A program made the position numbers and the translations under genes. From positions 1 to 47,722 of IMG/VR virus record IMGVR_UViG_3300027778_000003: DNA of 47,722 bases, one strand, 5' to 3'. Source of the stretch: a virus. The notes beneath the pieces are model-generated. The model did no database searches. It was not told where the DNA came from and saw nothing but the letters and a program-made list of their open reading frames with translations. Of the stretch, positions 26,171 to 32,941 are shown in pieces (position 1 is the stretch's first letter; every line of letters begins with the position of its first letter).

Positions 26171-26742
26171 AACTCCTCGGGGTTCAATTCGAGGCAGGGC
26201 AGGCGCGAGCAGACGCTGTCGAGCGCCGCCGAGTCGATGACGTCGAGCCGCTCCTTCTGCCCCGACAGCACGCCGTTCGAGTCGACGTGGTCGCCGCCGA
26301 GCGCGTGCCCGAGCTCGTGCGATACAGTGCGCGTGCGCTGCGCGGGGCGGGCGTGCGCGTTGATCTCGATGCGGTCGCGCTCGGCGCTCGTCACGCCGGG
26401 CGCCTCGGAGCCATCCGGGCGCAGGACGCTCGCGACGAGCACGACGGGCACGCCGCCGTCGGCGACGTAGATGTCACAGCCGGTGGCGACGGCCCAGCGA
26501 GCGGCCGCCTCTTCCACGTCGCGCCGCAGAGCCTCGTCGGGACCGAATGCCACGTAGCAGTACGCCTCGCCGACTTCGGCGTCGGGGGGCGGAGTAGATC
26601 GCTCGCTCTGGTGGCTGGTTTTACCCGAGGGAGGGGGGGTACCTTCAGGCTTCTGGCACGCCAGAGCGAGCGGCAGACTGAGTAACAGACCGAGCGCGCG
26701 GGTGGGAAGCACAATCGGAAAGGAACGGCAAGAGGGCGCCAT
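26167..26742 (-). CDS. Lipoprotein with metzincin-type zinc protease motif
   Basis: A 191-residue secreted lipoprotein. The N-terminal signal ends in a lipobox LALAC with the lipidated Cys at residue 29, followed by a Pro/Ser linker to about 57. The domain contains HELGHALGGDH (H142, E143, H146, H152), the metzincin zinc-binding consensus HExxHxxGxxH. The Met-turn methionine is not evident: the expected place reads NGVLSG. Two Cys near the end (C178, C183) may pair. It is alone on this strand, tail-to-tail with the late operon, as for a lysogenic-conversion gene (moron). The substrate is unknown. Host envelope modification or superinfection exclusion are possible. Confidence 0.75.
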   Translation of the reverse strand: MAPSCRSFPIVLPTRALGLLLSLPLALACQKPEGTPPPSGKTSHQSERSTPPPDAEVGEAYCYVAFGPDEALRRDVEEAAARWAVATGCDIYVADGGVPVVLVASVLRPDGSEAPGVTSAERDRIEINAHARPAQRTRTVSHELGHALGGDHVDSNGVLSGQKERLDVIDSAALDSVCSRLPCLELNPEEF

Positions 26743-26751
26743 CCTTTAGCT

Positions 26752-26763
26752 TTTCACGTGAAA
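26752..26763. promoter_or_regulatory. TTTCACGTGAAA palindrome, possible operator
   Basis: A perfect 12-base inverted repeat located 9 bases upstream of the lipoprotein start codon. The position overlaps the likely ribosome binding or promoter region, so a bound dimer could repress the gene. The binding protein is unknown. Confidence 0.45.
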
Positions 26764-26812
26764 CACCTCGGTGCAACACGCCCCATTCAGCACAGCGCCC
26801 CACAATGGAGCC

Positions 26813-26842
26813 GCCCCTCCCCGCGCTCACGTGGGGAGGGGC
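26813..26842. repeat. GC-rich stem-loop
   Basis: GCCCCTCCCC pairs with GGGGAGGGGC across a 10-base loop containing CTCACGT. It is a very stable hairpin. No T-run follows on either strand, so it is not a textbook intrinsic terminator. It may insulate the divergent units. Confidence 0.6.
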
Positions 26843-27065
26843 CATGGCATGAGCGCCCCCGTCGGCCGCGCCGGGGGCCAGCGCTTTGACGCGGTTACAG
26901 CACGCCAGCCTGACAACGATTACCCGATCGTCGCCCTCGGGTCCGGCTCGCCCCGGACGGCTTTGCCCCAGGAAACAGGGACAGACCCGAACACTACCAG
27001 AGCTTGAGGCCGCGCCGGCCGTTCGTCAACTTTGACCACTGCTCGCCTGTGCGGTACTCTGCGGC

Positions 27066-27527
27066 GTGACGGACGAGCCACGCCGCCCGCGCTTCCCCCG
27101 TCCGTCCGAGCTGAAGGACGACGAGGTCGTCGAGATACCGCCGACCGAGCGTGTGCCGCGCCTGCCGCCGCCGCGAGGCGAGCCGTTCAAGAAGCTCGTG
27201 CAGACGCAGAGCGACACGATCGCCGAGATACTGAGCATCCAGCGAAAGATGGCGCTGCAGCTCGACGGCTTCGGCGGGATGATGAACCGCCGCTTCGATC
27301 TCTTCCACGAAGAGCTGGCGCTGCAGCGGTCGAGCATCGACGCTGTCGAGAAGCTCGTGAAGCAGGACCACGCGCCGCGCATCGAGAAGGTCGAGACGAC
27401 GCTCGGGCACAAGGTGGCCAAGGGCGGGGGGATACTCGGCATCGCCATCGTGGCGTTGCCGCTCTTGTCGGATGTGCTGCCCAAGTGGAAGGGGCTGTTC
27501 GACGCGATCCTCGAGGCGCTTCGATGA
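27066..27527 (+). CDS. Possible holin or membrane-linked lysis protein
   Basis: A 153-residue protein with GTG start. The first ~55 residues are Pro/Arg/Glu-rich. Residues ~60-115 form a coiled coil (TIAEILSIQRKMALQLDGF, SIDAVEKLVKQDH). A single hydrophobic segment at ~121-140 (GGGILGIAIVALPLLSDVLP) could span the membrane, with a short tail. Upstream and overlapping (ATGA) with the endolysin, it occupies the holin slot. The long soluble N-terminus is unusual for a holin, so a membrane anchor or regulator of lysis is also possible. Confidence 0.55.
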   Translation: MTDEPRRPRFPRPSELKDDEVVEIPPTERVPRLPPPRGEPFKKLVQTQSDTIAEILSIQRKMALQLDGFGGMMNRRFDLFHEELALQRSSIDAVEKLVKQDHAPRIEKVETTLGHKVAKGGGILGIAIVALPLLSDVLPKWKGLFDAILEALR

Positions 27528-27991
27528 GCTTCCGGCTCGGGGCGCTCAGCGAATCGAACCTCGTCGGCGTGCACCCCGATGTCGTAGCCGTCGTGAGGAA
27601 GGCCATCCTCATCAGCGAGATCGACTTCACGGTGCACGACGGGCTGCGGACGCTGGCCGAGCAGAAGAAGCTCGTCGCGTCGGGGGCGAGCCGCACGCTC
27701 GAGAGCTACCACCTGACGGGCGACGCGGTCGACCTCGTGCCCTTCGTGAACGGCAAGCTCCGATGGGAGATGCCGCTCTGTAACGAGGTGGCCCGAGCGG
27801 TGCTCGAAGCGAGCGGCAAGCTCGGGGTGCGGCTCGTGTGGGGTCGGGTCTGGGACGCGGAGCTCGTCGAGCTCGACCCGGACGACTTCGACGGCGAGCG
27901 CGCGCTCTACGTGCAGCGCTACCAGCGCATTCACGGCCTGAAGAAGTTTCCGCTCGACGACGGTCCACACTTCCAGCGGGTGAGGTCGTGA
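27524..27991 (+). CDS. Endolysin, M15 family L-alanyl-D-glutamate/D,D-peptidase
   Basis: A 155-residue zinc peptidase cutting peptide stems of peptidoglycan at the end of infection. The M15 signature is clear: SYHLTGDAVD at 61-70 gives the SxHxxGxAxD motif with zinc ligands H63 and D70, and the third ligand H149 is in DGPHFQ. GVRLVWG at 101-107 is the usual strand before the catalytic acid region. It resembles T5-type lysins in length. There is no signal peptide, so release needs a holin, probably the gene it overlaps upstream. It overlaps the next gene by GTGA. Confidence 0.9.
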   Translation: MSFRLGALSESNLVGVHPDVVAVVRKAILISEIDFTVHDGLRTLAEQKKLVASGASRTLESYHLTGDAVDLVPFVNGKLRWEMPLCNEVARAVLEASGKLGVRLVWGRVWDAELVELDPDDFDGERALYVQRYQRIHGLKKFPLDDGPHFQRVRS

Positions 27992-28173
27992 GCGTCTTCA
28001 AAGCGATCTGGAAGGTGGTCGACGTGCTGCTCGGCGTGGCCATCCGAGCCGACGAGCTGCGCGAGCGGCGGCGGGCCCGGAAGAAGTTCCGGGACGTGGT
28101 CGACGAGCCGCCGAAGGACAGCGGGCGATCGCGGGCGCCGACCGTCATCCTTCGGCGCCAGCCCCCGCACTGA
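27988..28173 (+). CDS. Small lysis-cassette protein
   Basis: A 61-residue protein with GTG start overlapping the endolysin stop. The first ~20 residues are amphipathic to hydrophobic (FKAIWKVVDVLLGVAIRADEL), followed by a strongly basic region (RERRRARKKFRDV) and a Pro/Arg tail. It could be a small membrane-active lysis factor. No spanin lipobox is present. The family is not recognised. It is the last gene of the rightward late block, ending one base before the convergent stop. Confidence 0.55.
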   Translation: MSVFKAIWKVVDVLLGVAIRADELRERRRARKKFRDVVDEPPKDSGRSRAPTVILRRQPPH

Positions 28174-28314
28174 CTACCAGTCGCCGGGCGGCAGGCGCCG
28201 CTCGAGCGCCCACCGCGTCCAGAAGAGCAGGACCGCGTCGGACAGGACGCTCTCGATGCTGCGTCCTTCGGCTGCCGCTACTCGCCGGAGTCGAGCGCTG
28301 TGCTCGGGGGACAG
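28174..28314 (-). CDS. Possible ribbon-helix-helix protein with non-standard start
   Basis: A short open frame of ~46 residues. From LSPEHSARLRRVAAAEGRSIESVLSDAV it follows the helix-turn-helix rhythm of CopG/Arc DNA-binding or RHH-like proteins, ending ERRLPPGDW. No ATG, GTG or TTG fits. A CTG preceded by GAGGTG at good spacing (two adjacent CTG codons, 28312-28317) is the best start. It overlaps the end of the endonuclease gene. Translation is uncertain, but the protein-like pattern argues that this is a real gene. Confidence 0.4.
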   Translation of the reverse strand: MSPEHSARLRRVAAAEGRSIESVLSDAVLLFWTRWALERRLPPGDW

Positions 28315-28628
28315 CAGAGCACCTCGAGGATGAACGCCGCCGCCCGCTGCGCGCTCGTCGGATTGATGGCGTTCGCCCGGAAGAGCAGCACGCGCCAGCC
28401 CTGGCGCACGGCCTCGTTCCACTTCTCGTAGTCCGCAGTCATCCCCTTGAACGACTGGTGTCGGCCGGCGCCGTTGATCTCCGCCGCGAGCTTCTGGCTC
28501 GGGAAGGCAAAGTCGAACTTCCACTTGCGTGCCTTGTCGAACGGGAACTCCCGGGTCAAGTCCCACCCCGGTAGGGCCTGCTCGGCGAGTGCGACCGCGA
28601 GCCATTCCTCAGCCTTGCTTCTGGGCAT
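28278..28628 (-). CDS. PD-(D/E)XK-like phage endonuclease
   Basis: A 116-residue protein from the ATG at 28628. The core KWKFDFAFPSQKLAAEING followed by GRHQSFKGMTADYEKWNEA and GWRVLLF is the pattern of small phage endonucleases related to Vsr/DUF559 (acid in FDFA, Glu in AAEI, later Lys/Tyr helix, and the VLLF strand). In other phages such genes lie with recombination genes and may resolve branched DNA. Here it is three genes downstream of the exonuclease-annealase fusion. The start overlaps the upstream stop by 20 bases. Confidence 0.7.
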   Translation of the reverse strand: MPRSKAEEWLAVALAEQALPGWDLTREFPFDKARKWKFDFAFPSQKLAAEINGAGRHQSFKGMTADYEKWNEAVRQGWRVLLFRANAINPTSAQRAAAFILEVLCCPPSTALDSGE

Positions 28629-28836
28629 GGTCGACCTGCCATTCGAGCACGACGCCCTGTTCCCCGACGGCGAACTCGTCGTCGAAGGGCGCCGGGTAGA
28701 CGCCGATCGCCGCATCCGAGGGGATATGGATCCCCTTCGCCTGCGCGATCTCGACGAGCTCGCGCAGCAGGATGGTGACGGTGACCCTCGTCGTGGTCTT
28801 GGACTCGGCCTTCACACGCCACCGATCGCTTTCCAT
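28609..28836 (-). CDS. Small hypothetical protein in recombination operon
   Basis: A 75-residue protein with a basic N-terminus (WRVKAESKTTTRVTVTILL) and an acidic C-terminal half (FDDEFAVGEQGVVLEWQVDH). Both ends overlap neighbours (25 bases with the fusion gene, 20 with the endonuclease), so it is translated in the operon. The family is not recognised. It may be a partner or inhibitor of the recombination proteins. Confidence 0.6.
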   Translation of the reverse strand: MESDRWRVKAESKTTTRVTVTILLRELVEIAQAKGIHIPSDAAIGVYPAPFDDEFAVGEQGVVLEWQVDHAQKQG

Positions 28837-30560
28837 GCGGCGGACGCATCCCAGTCTTCATCGTGCAGGTCGTCGCCCTTGTGCCAGAGCTCGAGCGCCG
28901 CGCCGAAGCGCATCGCCGCATTGCGCAGGGCATCTCCGATAATCTCCTTCTCGCGCGCGCCCGGGTCCTGCCCGTTCTTGCTCTGCGCGTTGCCGTAGCC
29001 GAGCCGCGTCACGCCGCAGACGGTGAGCTTGATCCAGAGACCGCCGGTCGCGTCGAAGAGCGGCAGCCCCTTCGGGTCGACGGCCATCGGCTCCCACGTC
29101 CACATGGGGTCGGCCTCGAGCAGCCTGTCGGTGAGCGCGGCGTGCCCGACGTAGTCGAGGTGAATGATGCGCGGGTGGTGCCAGCCGCCGCACACGTTGC
29201 AATTGCGCTTCTCGTTCGGCGGGCAGTTGTTCTGCTCCTTCGTGCCTTTCGGCAGCTTGCTAATCTGATGCTTCTCGAACGGGGCGCGCAGCAGGGCGAG
29301 CCCGCGCAAGTTGGCCTTGGCGGGCCCAGGCATGGCCAGGACGGGAGCCGGAGGATTGGGCACTGCACCGTTCTGTGTAGACGTGATGGTGCGCACGAAT
29401 GGCGCAGCGGTCTGGGCGGCGCGGGGCTCGCCGAAAGGGATGAACTCCTCCCGCTTTGCCTTCCGCCACTCCTCCTCGCGCTTCTCCTCCTGCTCGTGCT
29501 GCTCGCGTGCCGCGCGGTCGGCGTTGCGCTCGCGCTCGTGCTCGGCACGGGCGGCCGCCTCCTGGCGCAGGAACTCGTCGGCGCGCGGGTCCTTGCCGAT
29601 GAGGGGCTCACGCGGCACCGCCCCGCCGCGCGGCCCCTGCTCATACTCGGGCTTGCTCGCCTGGAAAGCGGGCTCCGCGTCTGCGGCGGCGGCGGCCGCG
29701 CTGAGCTCGTGCCGCGAGGGCTCGGGCATGGGCGTGGCGTTGCCCATGAAGCCGTCGAACGCGAGCTCGACCTGGGGCGCCATCGTCTCGGCCACCTTCG
29801 GCTCGGCGCGCACGAGCAGGGCCTCGGCGTCGAGGTCGAGCTTCGTGTCGAGGGTCGTGAGCTTGAGCGACAAGACGAGCTGTTCCCAGTTCGCGCGCAG
29901 CGACTCCCACACCTTGCCCGAGCCGGTGGCGAGGTGCTCGGCGATGCCCGTCAGCGTCTTGTGCTCGCCGATGAGGCCGGCGGCTTTGACGGGGCCGATG
30001 CCCGGCACGCCCGGCACGTTGTCGCTCTTGTCGCCCGTGAGCGCCAGGAACAAGGGGATCTGCTCGGGGGTGACCTCGAACTTCTCCTTCACTTCCTTCG
30101 GGCCCCGGAAGTATTCGGCGCGCTCGCCGTGCTTGGGGACGAGCTGCAGCACGTTGTCGGTGACGCACTGAGCGAGATCCTTGTCGGCGCCGACGAGCCA
30201 GACCTCCGCCCAGCTCTCGCCGTAGATGCGGGCTAGCGTCGCGATGACGTCGTCGCCTTCCTTCCCCTTGACGCGCGCCATCGGGTAGCCGCGACTCTTG
30301 AGCGCGTCGTAGAGCCAGCGCTTCTGATAGATCTCGGTCGTCTCGGGCTCGACGCGGTTCGCCTTGTAGTCGGGGAATACTTCCTTGCGATCGTAGGGCG
30401 GGTAGTCGAGGCAGAGCACGACGCGGTCGACGCGGGCCGCGACTCGCTCAATCTCGGCGAGCGTGTTCTGTCCGCCGGCGTTGGGGTTCGCCTCGTAGGT
30501 GCGCTTGAAGAGGCAGCCGACGTCGACGAGGGCGATGGTCTTGTTCTGGGGCATGGTCAT
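28812..30560 (-). CDS. Fusion of FEN-type 5'-3' exonuclease and Rad52-like single-strand annealing protein
   Basis: A 582-residue single chain. Residues ~1-275 are a complete FEN/T5-type exonuclease: D13 in LVDVG, D52 in CLDYPPYDRK before FPDYKANR, E101/D103/D104 in EGDD, D126/D128 in GADKD, D177/D180 in TGDKSDNVPG and the helix-hairpin-helix VPGIGPVKAAG. A Glu/Arg-rich linker (~330-375) joins a C-terminal part (~418-570) like phage Rad52-type annealases: PFEKHQISKLPK, Cys/His cluster C446, C454, C457, H461, then HLDYVGHAALTDRLLEADPMWTWEP and DALRNAAMRFGAALELWHKG. It would resect double-strand ends and anneal the exposed strand in one molecule. ATG overlaps the upstream stop; a second Met lies two codons in. 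Confidence 0.9.
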   Translation of the reverse strand: MTMPQNKTIALVDVGCLFKRTYEANPNAGGQNTLAEIERVAARVDRVVLCLDYPPYDRKEVFPDYKANRVEPETTEIYQKRWLYDALKSRGYPMARVKGKEGDDVIATLARIYGESWAEVWLVGADKDLAQCVTDNVLQLVPKHGERAEYFRGPKEVKEKFEVTPEQIPLFLALTGDKSDNVPGVPGIGPVKAAGLIGEHKTLTGIAEHLATGSGKVWESLRANWEQLVLSLKLTTLDTKLDLDAEALLVRAEPKVAETMAPQVELAFDGFMGNATPMPEPSRHELSAAAAAADAEPAFQASKPEYEQGPRGGAVPREPLIGKDPRADEFLRQEAAARAEHERERNADRAAREQHEQEEKREEEWRKAKREEFIPFGEPRAAQTAAPFVRTITSTQNGAVPNPPAPVLAMPGPAKANLRGLALLRAPFEKHQISKLPKGTKEQNNCPPNEKRNCNVCGGWHHPRIIHLDYVGHAALTDRLLEADPMWTWEPMAVDPKGLPLFDATGGLWIKLTVCGVTRLGYGNAQSKNGQDPGAREKEIIGDALRNAAMRFGAALELWHKGDDLHDEDWDASAAWKAIGGV

Positions 30561-30799
30561 GTTCCTTTCACGAGGCGGAGGTTGTGGCGGCGGGCGACGA
30601 TCTGTTTCGCCCGGGCGAGCTGCGCCGCGAATGAGTCGCGCAGGGTGTTGTCGCCGACGCGGGGCAGGAGGTCGTCGAGATGGTCGATGAGGTAGTCGAG
30701 CACCCGGCGCGGGCTCTCGACCGAGAGCTCGAAGTGCAGCTGTTCGAGCTTCCTCGAAAACTGCGTGCGGGCCCGGTGCTGGGCGTAGTGGGTCGTCAT
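30557..30799 (-). CDS. Small hypothetical protein upstream of exonuclease-annealase
   Basis: An 80-residue, mainly helical, charged protein (RTQFSRKLEQLHFELSV, RVLDYLIDHLDDLLPRVGD) ending in basic residues. The ATG at 30799 gives a compact protein, and an extended frame upstream is out-of-place coding of the neighbour. The stop overlaps the fusion gene start (ATGA). The family is not recognised. It may modulate the recombination protein. Confidence 0.6.
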   Translation of the reverse strand: MTTHYAQHRARTQFSRKLEQLHFELSVESPRRVLDYLIDHLDDLLPRVGDNTLRDSFAAQLARAKQIVARRHNLRLVKGT

Positions 30800-30866
30800 G
30801 TCCACTGCCTTCGGTGTGCCATGACGTTGGGACAAGTACCAGTCGTGACTGTTGCGTGCATGTCGA

Positions 30867-31166
30867 TTACCAGCCCGGAACGGGACAGTGGTGATAGAGC
30901 GAGCCCTCGGGGGCGGGCCCCGCGCCGGGCTTCCACTCGGGCGGGTAGTAGTCGGGCGCGTTCGGCCAGGGGTCGAGTATCTCGCAGAGCACGGGGCTGC
31001 TCCTGCGCTTGCCGTCCTCGAGCAGCCGCACGCGGGGCGGCTTCTGCCGGAGCTCGAGCGGCCAGCGCAGACCATCGAGCACGACGAAGAAGACGTCGCC
31101 CTTCTTCGCGTACTGGAAGGTCAGGCTCCACGGCACCGGGTGCATGCGCACGGTGGGCGGCATCAT
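30867..31166 (-). CDS. Hypothetical protein in early leftward operon
   Basis: A 99-residue protein with a beta-rich start (VPWSLTFQYAKKGDVFFVVLDG), basic middle, and a C-terminal segment rich in Pro, Trp and Tyr (DPWPNAPDYYPPEWKPG). The start is the ATG overlapping the upstream stop at 31163. Downstream, 67 non-coding bases contain a small inverted repeat CAGTC/GACTG (30840-30851). The family is not recognised. Confidence 0.55.
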   Translation of the reverse strand: MMPPTVRMHPVPWSLTFQYAKKGDVFFVVLDGLRWPLELRQKPPRVRLLEDGKRRSSPVLCEILDPWPNAPDYYPPEWKPGAGPAPEGSLYHHCPVPGW

Positions 31167-31411
31167 GTGACCACCTTGAGGTAGCGCAGGTAGTCGCGGC
31201 CCGCTTCGGTGAGCGCGAGCCCGCGCGCGATGCGCGGCGTCTTCGTGAGCATGCCCTTGCGCACGAGGGCGATCACGCTGCAGAAGCCGGTGTGAGGGCT
31301 GGTCGTCCCGAAGTGCTTGCCCATCTCCTCGAGCGTCGGGGGGTAGCCGTGCTCGGCGACGAACGAGCCGATGAAGCGCAAGACCCGGGCCTGCTTTGGG
31401 GTGAGGCTCAC
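31163..31411 (-). CDS. LexA-type winged-helix protein without peptidase domain
   Basis: An 82-residue protein from the GTG at 31411. LTPKQARVLRFIGSFVAEHGYPPTLEEMGKHFG is the LexA N-terminal DNA-binding pattern, followed by a second helix and wing (IALVRKGMLTKTPRIARGLALTEAG). The autoprotease half is missing, so it is a stand-alone DNA binder. Start overlaps the previous stop (GTGA). A similar small protein is at 35574-35813. It may regulate the early operon or the phage switch. Confidence 0.7.
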   Translation of the reverse strand: MSLTPKQARVLRFIGSFVAEHGYPPTLEEMGKHFGTTSPHTGFCSVIALVRKGMLTKTPRIARGLALTEAGRDYLRYLKVVT

Positions 31412-32538
31412 GCGACCTCCGGGATGGCGCCGCCCGGCGGGACCGGGCCCCACTGCTCGAGCTGCTCGAGGGTGAGCCTGCCCGTCGGGTCGAAGCCCGC
31501 GCGCGCTTGTTTGGCGGCGACGGTGAGCCGCTCGCCGAGCACGTCGCGCCTCGACAGCGGGGCGGGCAAGGGCTGGGGGTGGTCAGCGAGCACACCTTTC
31601 AGCAGAGCCTCGAGCGGGAGCCCGTGCTTGGCCGCGAACGCCCTCTGGCGCGCGTCGGGCTCGAAGGGCTCCACCGGGAGCGCCGGGCCACGGAAGCCGC
31701 TCCTAGGGGCCGTAGCGGCGGAGCGTTGGGCATCCTTCGCCCGGTTCGTCTCCTCCCACGTTCGCCAGTTGCCGAACTGCTGCCTCACCCACTCGCGTTG
31801 ATCGCGCACGCCCGACCGCCCGCCGATGCTGGCGAGGTTGCGAGCGGAGGCGAGGCGCTCGCGGAACCACTCGCGGCTCACGCCGGCGAGCACGGCTTCG
31901 TCCTCGAGCCCCGTCTCGTCGAGGCCTTCGAGGTCGTGGAAGCGGCGCACGACGGGGATGGTGTCGAGCTCTTCGTTATCGAAGCCCTCGCGCGCGGGAG
32001 GTACAACAACTTCAGAAGAGGGTTTGGGTTTAGGTTTCGGTTTAGGTGCGTCTACGGTTTCGCTACTCGCGTCTACGTGTGGACGGGTGTCGACGCGCTC
32101 ACCGGTCGCGAGGAAGTGATCCTCGGCGTCGTACGGCAGCGGGCCGGTCTCCTCGGGGAACGGCAAGGGCAGCTGCTTCGCGCGCTTCTGCTTGGCCCAG
32201 TTGCGCTTGCGTGCCTTCTCGGCCTCGCCCTTGGCGCGCTCGCGGTAGGCGACGAAGTTGACGATGTGCCAGCCGCGCTCGACCTTGATCGCGCGACGCC
32301 CTTCGAAGTCGGGCGTCGAGGAGTAGGGGTCGGGGCTCTCGATGAGAGCGATGGCGGCCTTCGCCTGGTCGAGGGTGACGCCGGCCTGCTGCGCGACGCC
32401 GGGCACGGTGCCGACGACGAAGCCCTCGGGGTCGGCCATGAGCAGGAACCAAATCCAGACGCAGCGCGTGGCCGGGTCAGCCGCCCACATGCTGCTCGTG
32501 AGGAAGTCGCGGAAGACGGGGGTGTAGGGATGCCTCAT
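31408..32538 (-). CDS. Replication initiator-like protein
   Basis: A 376-residue protein resembling phage replisome organisers. The N-terminus MRHPYTPVFRDFLTSSMWA then RCVWIWFLLMADPEG and VPGVAQQAGVTLDQAKAAI is the winged-helix domain typical of these initiators. A linker with a KPKPKPKP stretch (~165) is followed by an acidic to basic C-terminal half that would recruit the helicase loader. The linker DNA has hexanucleotide repeats and inverted/direct repeats (32021-32097), so the origin may lie within the gene, as in lambda O. The start overlaps the HTH gene upstream. Confidence 0.65.
   Translation of the reverse strand: MRHPYTPVFRDFLTSSMWAADPATRCVWIWFLLMADPEGFVVGTVPGVAQQAGVTLDQAKAAIALIESPDPYSSTPDFEGRRAIKVERGWHIVNFVAYRERAKGEAEKARKRNWAKQKRAKQLPLPFPEETGPLPYDAEDHFLATGERVDTRPHVDASSETVDAPKPKPKPKPSSEVVVPPAREGFDNEELDTIPVVRRFHDLEGLDETGLEDEAVLAGVSREWFRERLASARNLASIGGRSGVRDQREWVRQQFGNWRTWEETNRAKDAQRSAATAPRSGFRGPALPVEPFEPDARQRAFAAKHGLPLEALLKGVLADHPQPLPAPLSRRDVLGERLTVAAKQARAGFDPTGRLTLEQLEQWGPVPPGGAIPEVA
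32021..32097. promoter_or_regulatory. Iteron-like repeats within replication gene, candidate origin
   Basis: On the + strand, four GGTTTN hexamers (32021-32044) are followed by GCGTCTACG at 32048-32056 and again at 32069-32077 (21 bases apart, two helical turns), an inverted near-copy in GTGGACG (32079-32085), and GTGTCGACGCG (32087-32097). The same two motifs occur at 35358-35395. The direct and inverted spacing suggests binding of an initiator or repressor. Confidence 0.5.
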
Positions 32539-32741
32539 CGGGTGGCCCCCTCCGGGGGGCGCTCGCCGGGTTCGAAGTCGACGAACTGGAAGAGCTGGCG
32601 CGCGATCCATGGGTTCTGGCGGAGCTTCTCGAGCGCGCGGTGTTCGAGCTGCTTGACGCGGTTGGTGGAGATGTGGAGGGCCTTGGCGATCTCGCGCACG
32701 GTCATCCCGTCGCGCCGCAGCCAGTCGTGCGCGGTGCTCAC
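32535..32741 (-). CDS. Small sigma-region-4-like HTH protein
   Basis: A 68-residue protein. MTVREIAKALHISTNRVKQLEHRALEKLRQNPW matches the HTH of sigma-70 region 4.2 (the -35 binding helix, with NRVKQLEHRALEKLR). Only this domain is present, so it may be an anti-terminator, sigma-like or transcription regulator. ATGA overlaps with both neighbours place it in the replication operon. Confidence 0.7.
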   Translation of the reverse strand: MSTAHDWLRRDGMTVREIAKALHISTNRVKQLEHRALEKLRQNPWIARQLFQFVDFEPGERPPEGATR

Positions 32742-32941
32742 ATGCCCTCCGGCAGGGGCAAACCATCCTCCGGCAGGGGCAAACCATCCAGCCTAGCGAG
32801 CAGAGTCTCGGCGTGCCGGCGCAGCTCGTCGTTGCTCTGGCGCAGCTCGGCGACCTGCTCGCGCAGCGCGGTGATGGTGTCGCGCATGACGGCGATGGTG
32901 TCGTCGGTGTAGGTGCTTTCGGTTCGGCTGAACTCGGTCAT
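32738..32941 (-). CDS. Small coiled-coil protein
   Basis: A 67-residue protein with a long heptad helix (AVMRDTITALREQVAELRQSN) and a short C-terminal duplication LPLPEDGLPLPEGM. The matching DNA repeat (GGCAGGGGCAAACCATCC twice) lies at about 32753-32787. The gene overlaps the HTH gene and the integrase. The family is not recognised. Confidence 0.6.
   Translation of the reverse strand: MTEFSRTESTYTDDTIAVMRDTITALREQVAELRQSNDELRRHAETLLARLDGLPLPEDGLPLPEGM

Larger units (their letters stand above)
26743..27065. promoter_or_regulatory. Intergenic region between lipoprotein and lysis genes
   Basis: A 323-base stretch with no convincing gene. It holds a perfect 12-base palindrome TTTCACGTGAAA (26752-26763), just upstream of the leftward lipoprotein gene, and a 10-bp GC stem (26813-26822 with 26833-26842). 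Both contain CACGTG or lie around it. It must also carry the promoter for the rightward lysis group. A TTGACG at about 26887 is a possible -35, but I see no clear -10. Confidence 0.45.

Noticed and set aside
26771-27007. 78-residue plus-strand frame in the 26.7-27.1 kb gap
   Set aside because: Overlaps the hairpin, has unlikely amino-acid order (His/Pro/Arg/Gly) and no ribosome site.
28174-28605. 143-residue minus-strand frame containing the RHH-like end
   Set aside because: The upstream two thirds is the shadow of the endonuclease gene; only the last ~46 residues look like a protein.
28863-30236. 457-residue plus-strand frame opposite the exonuclease-annealase
   Set aside because: The minus strand encodes every FEN active-site motif, so this is the shadow.
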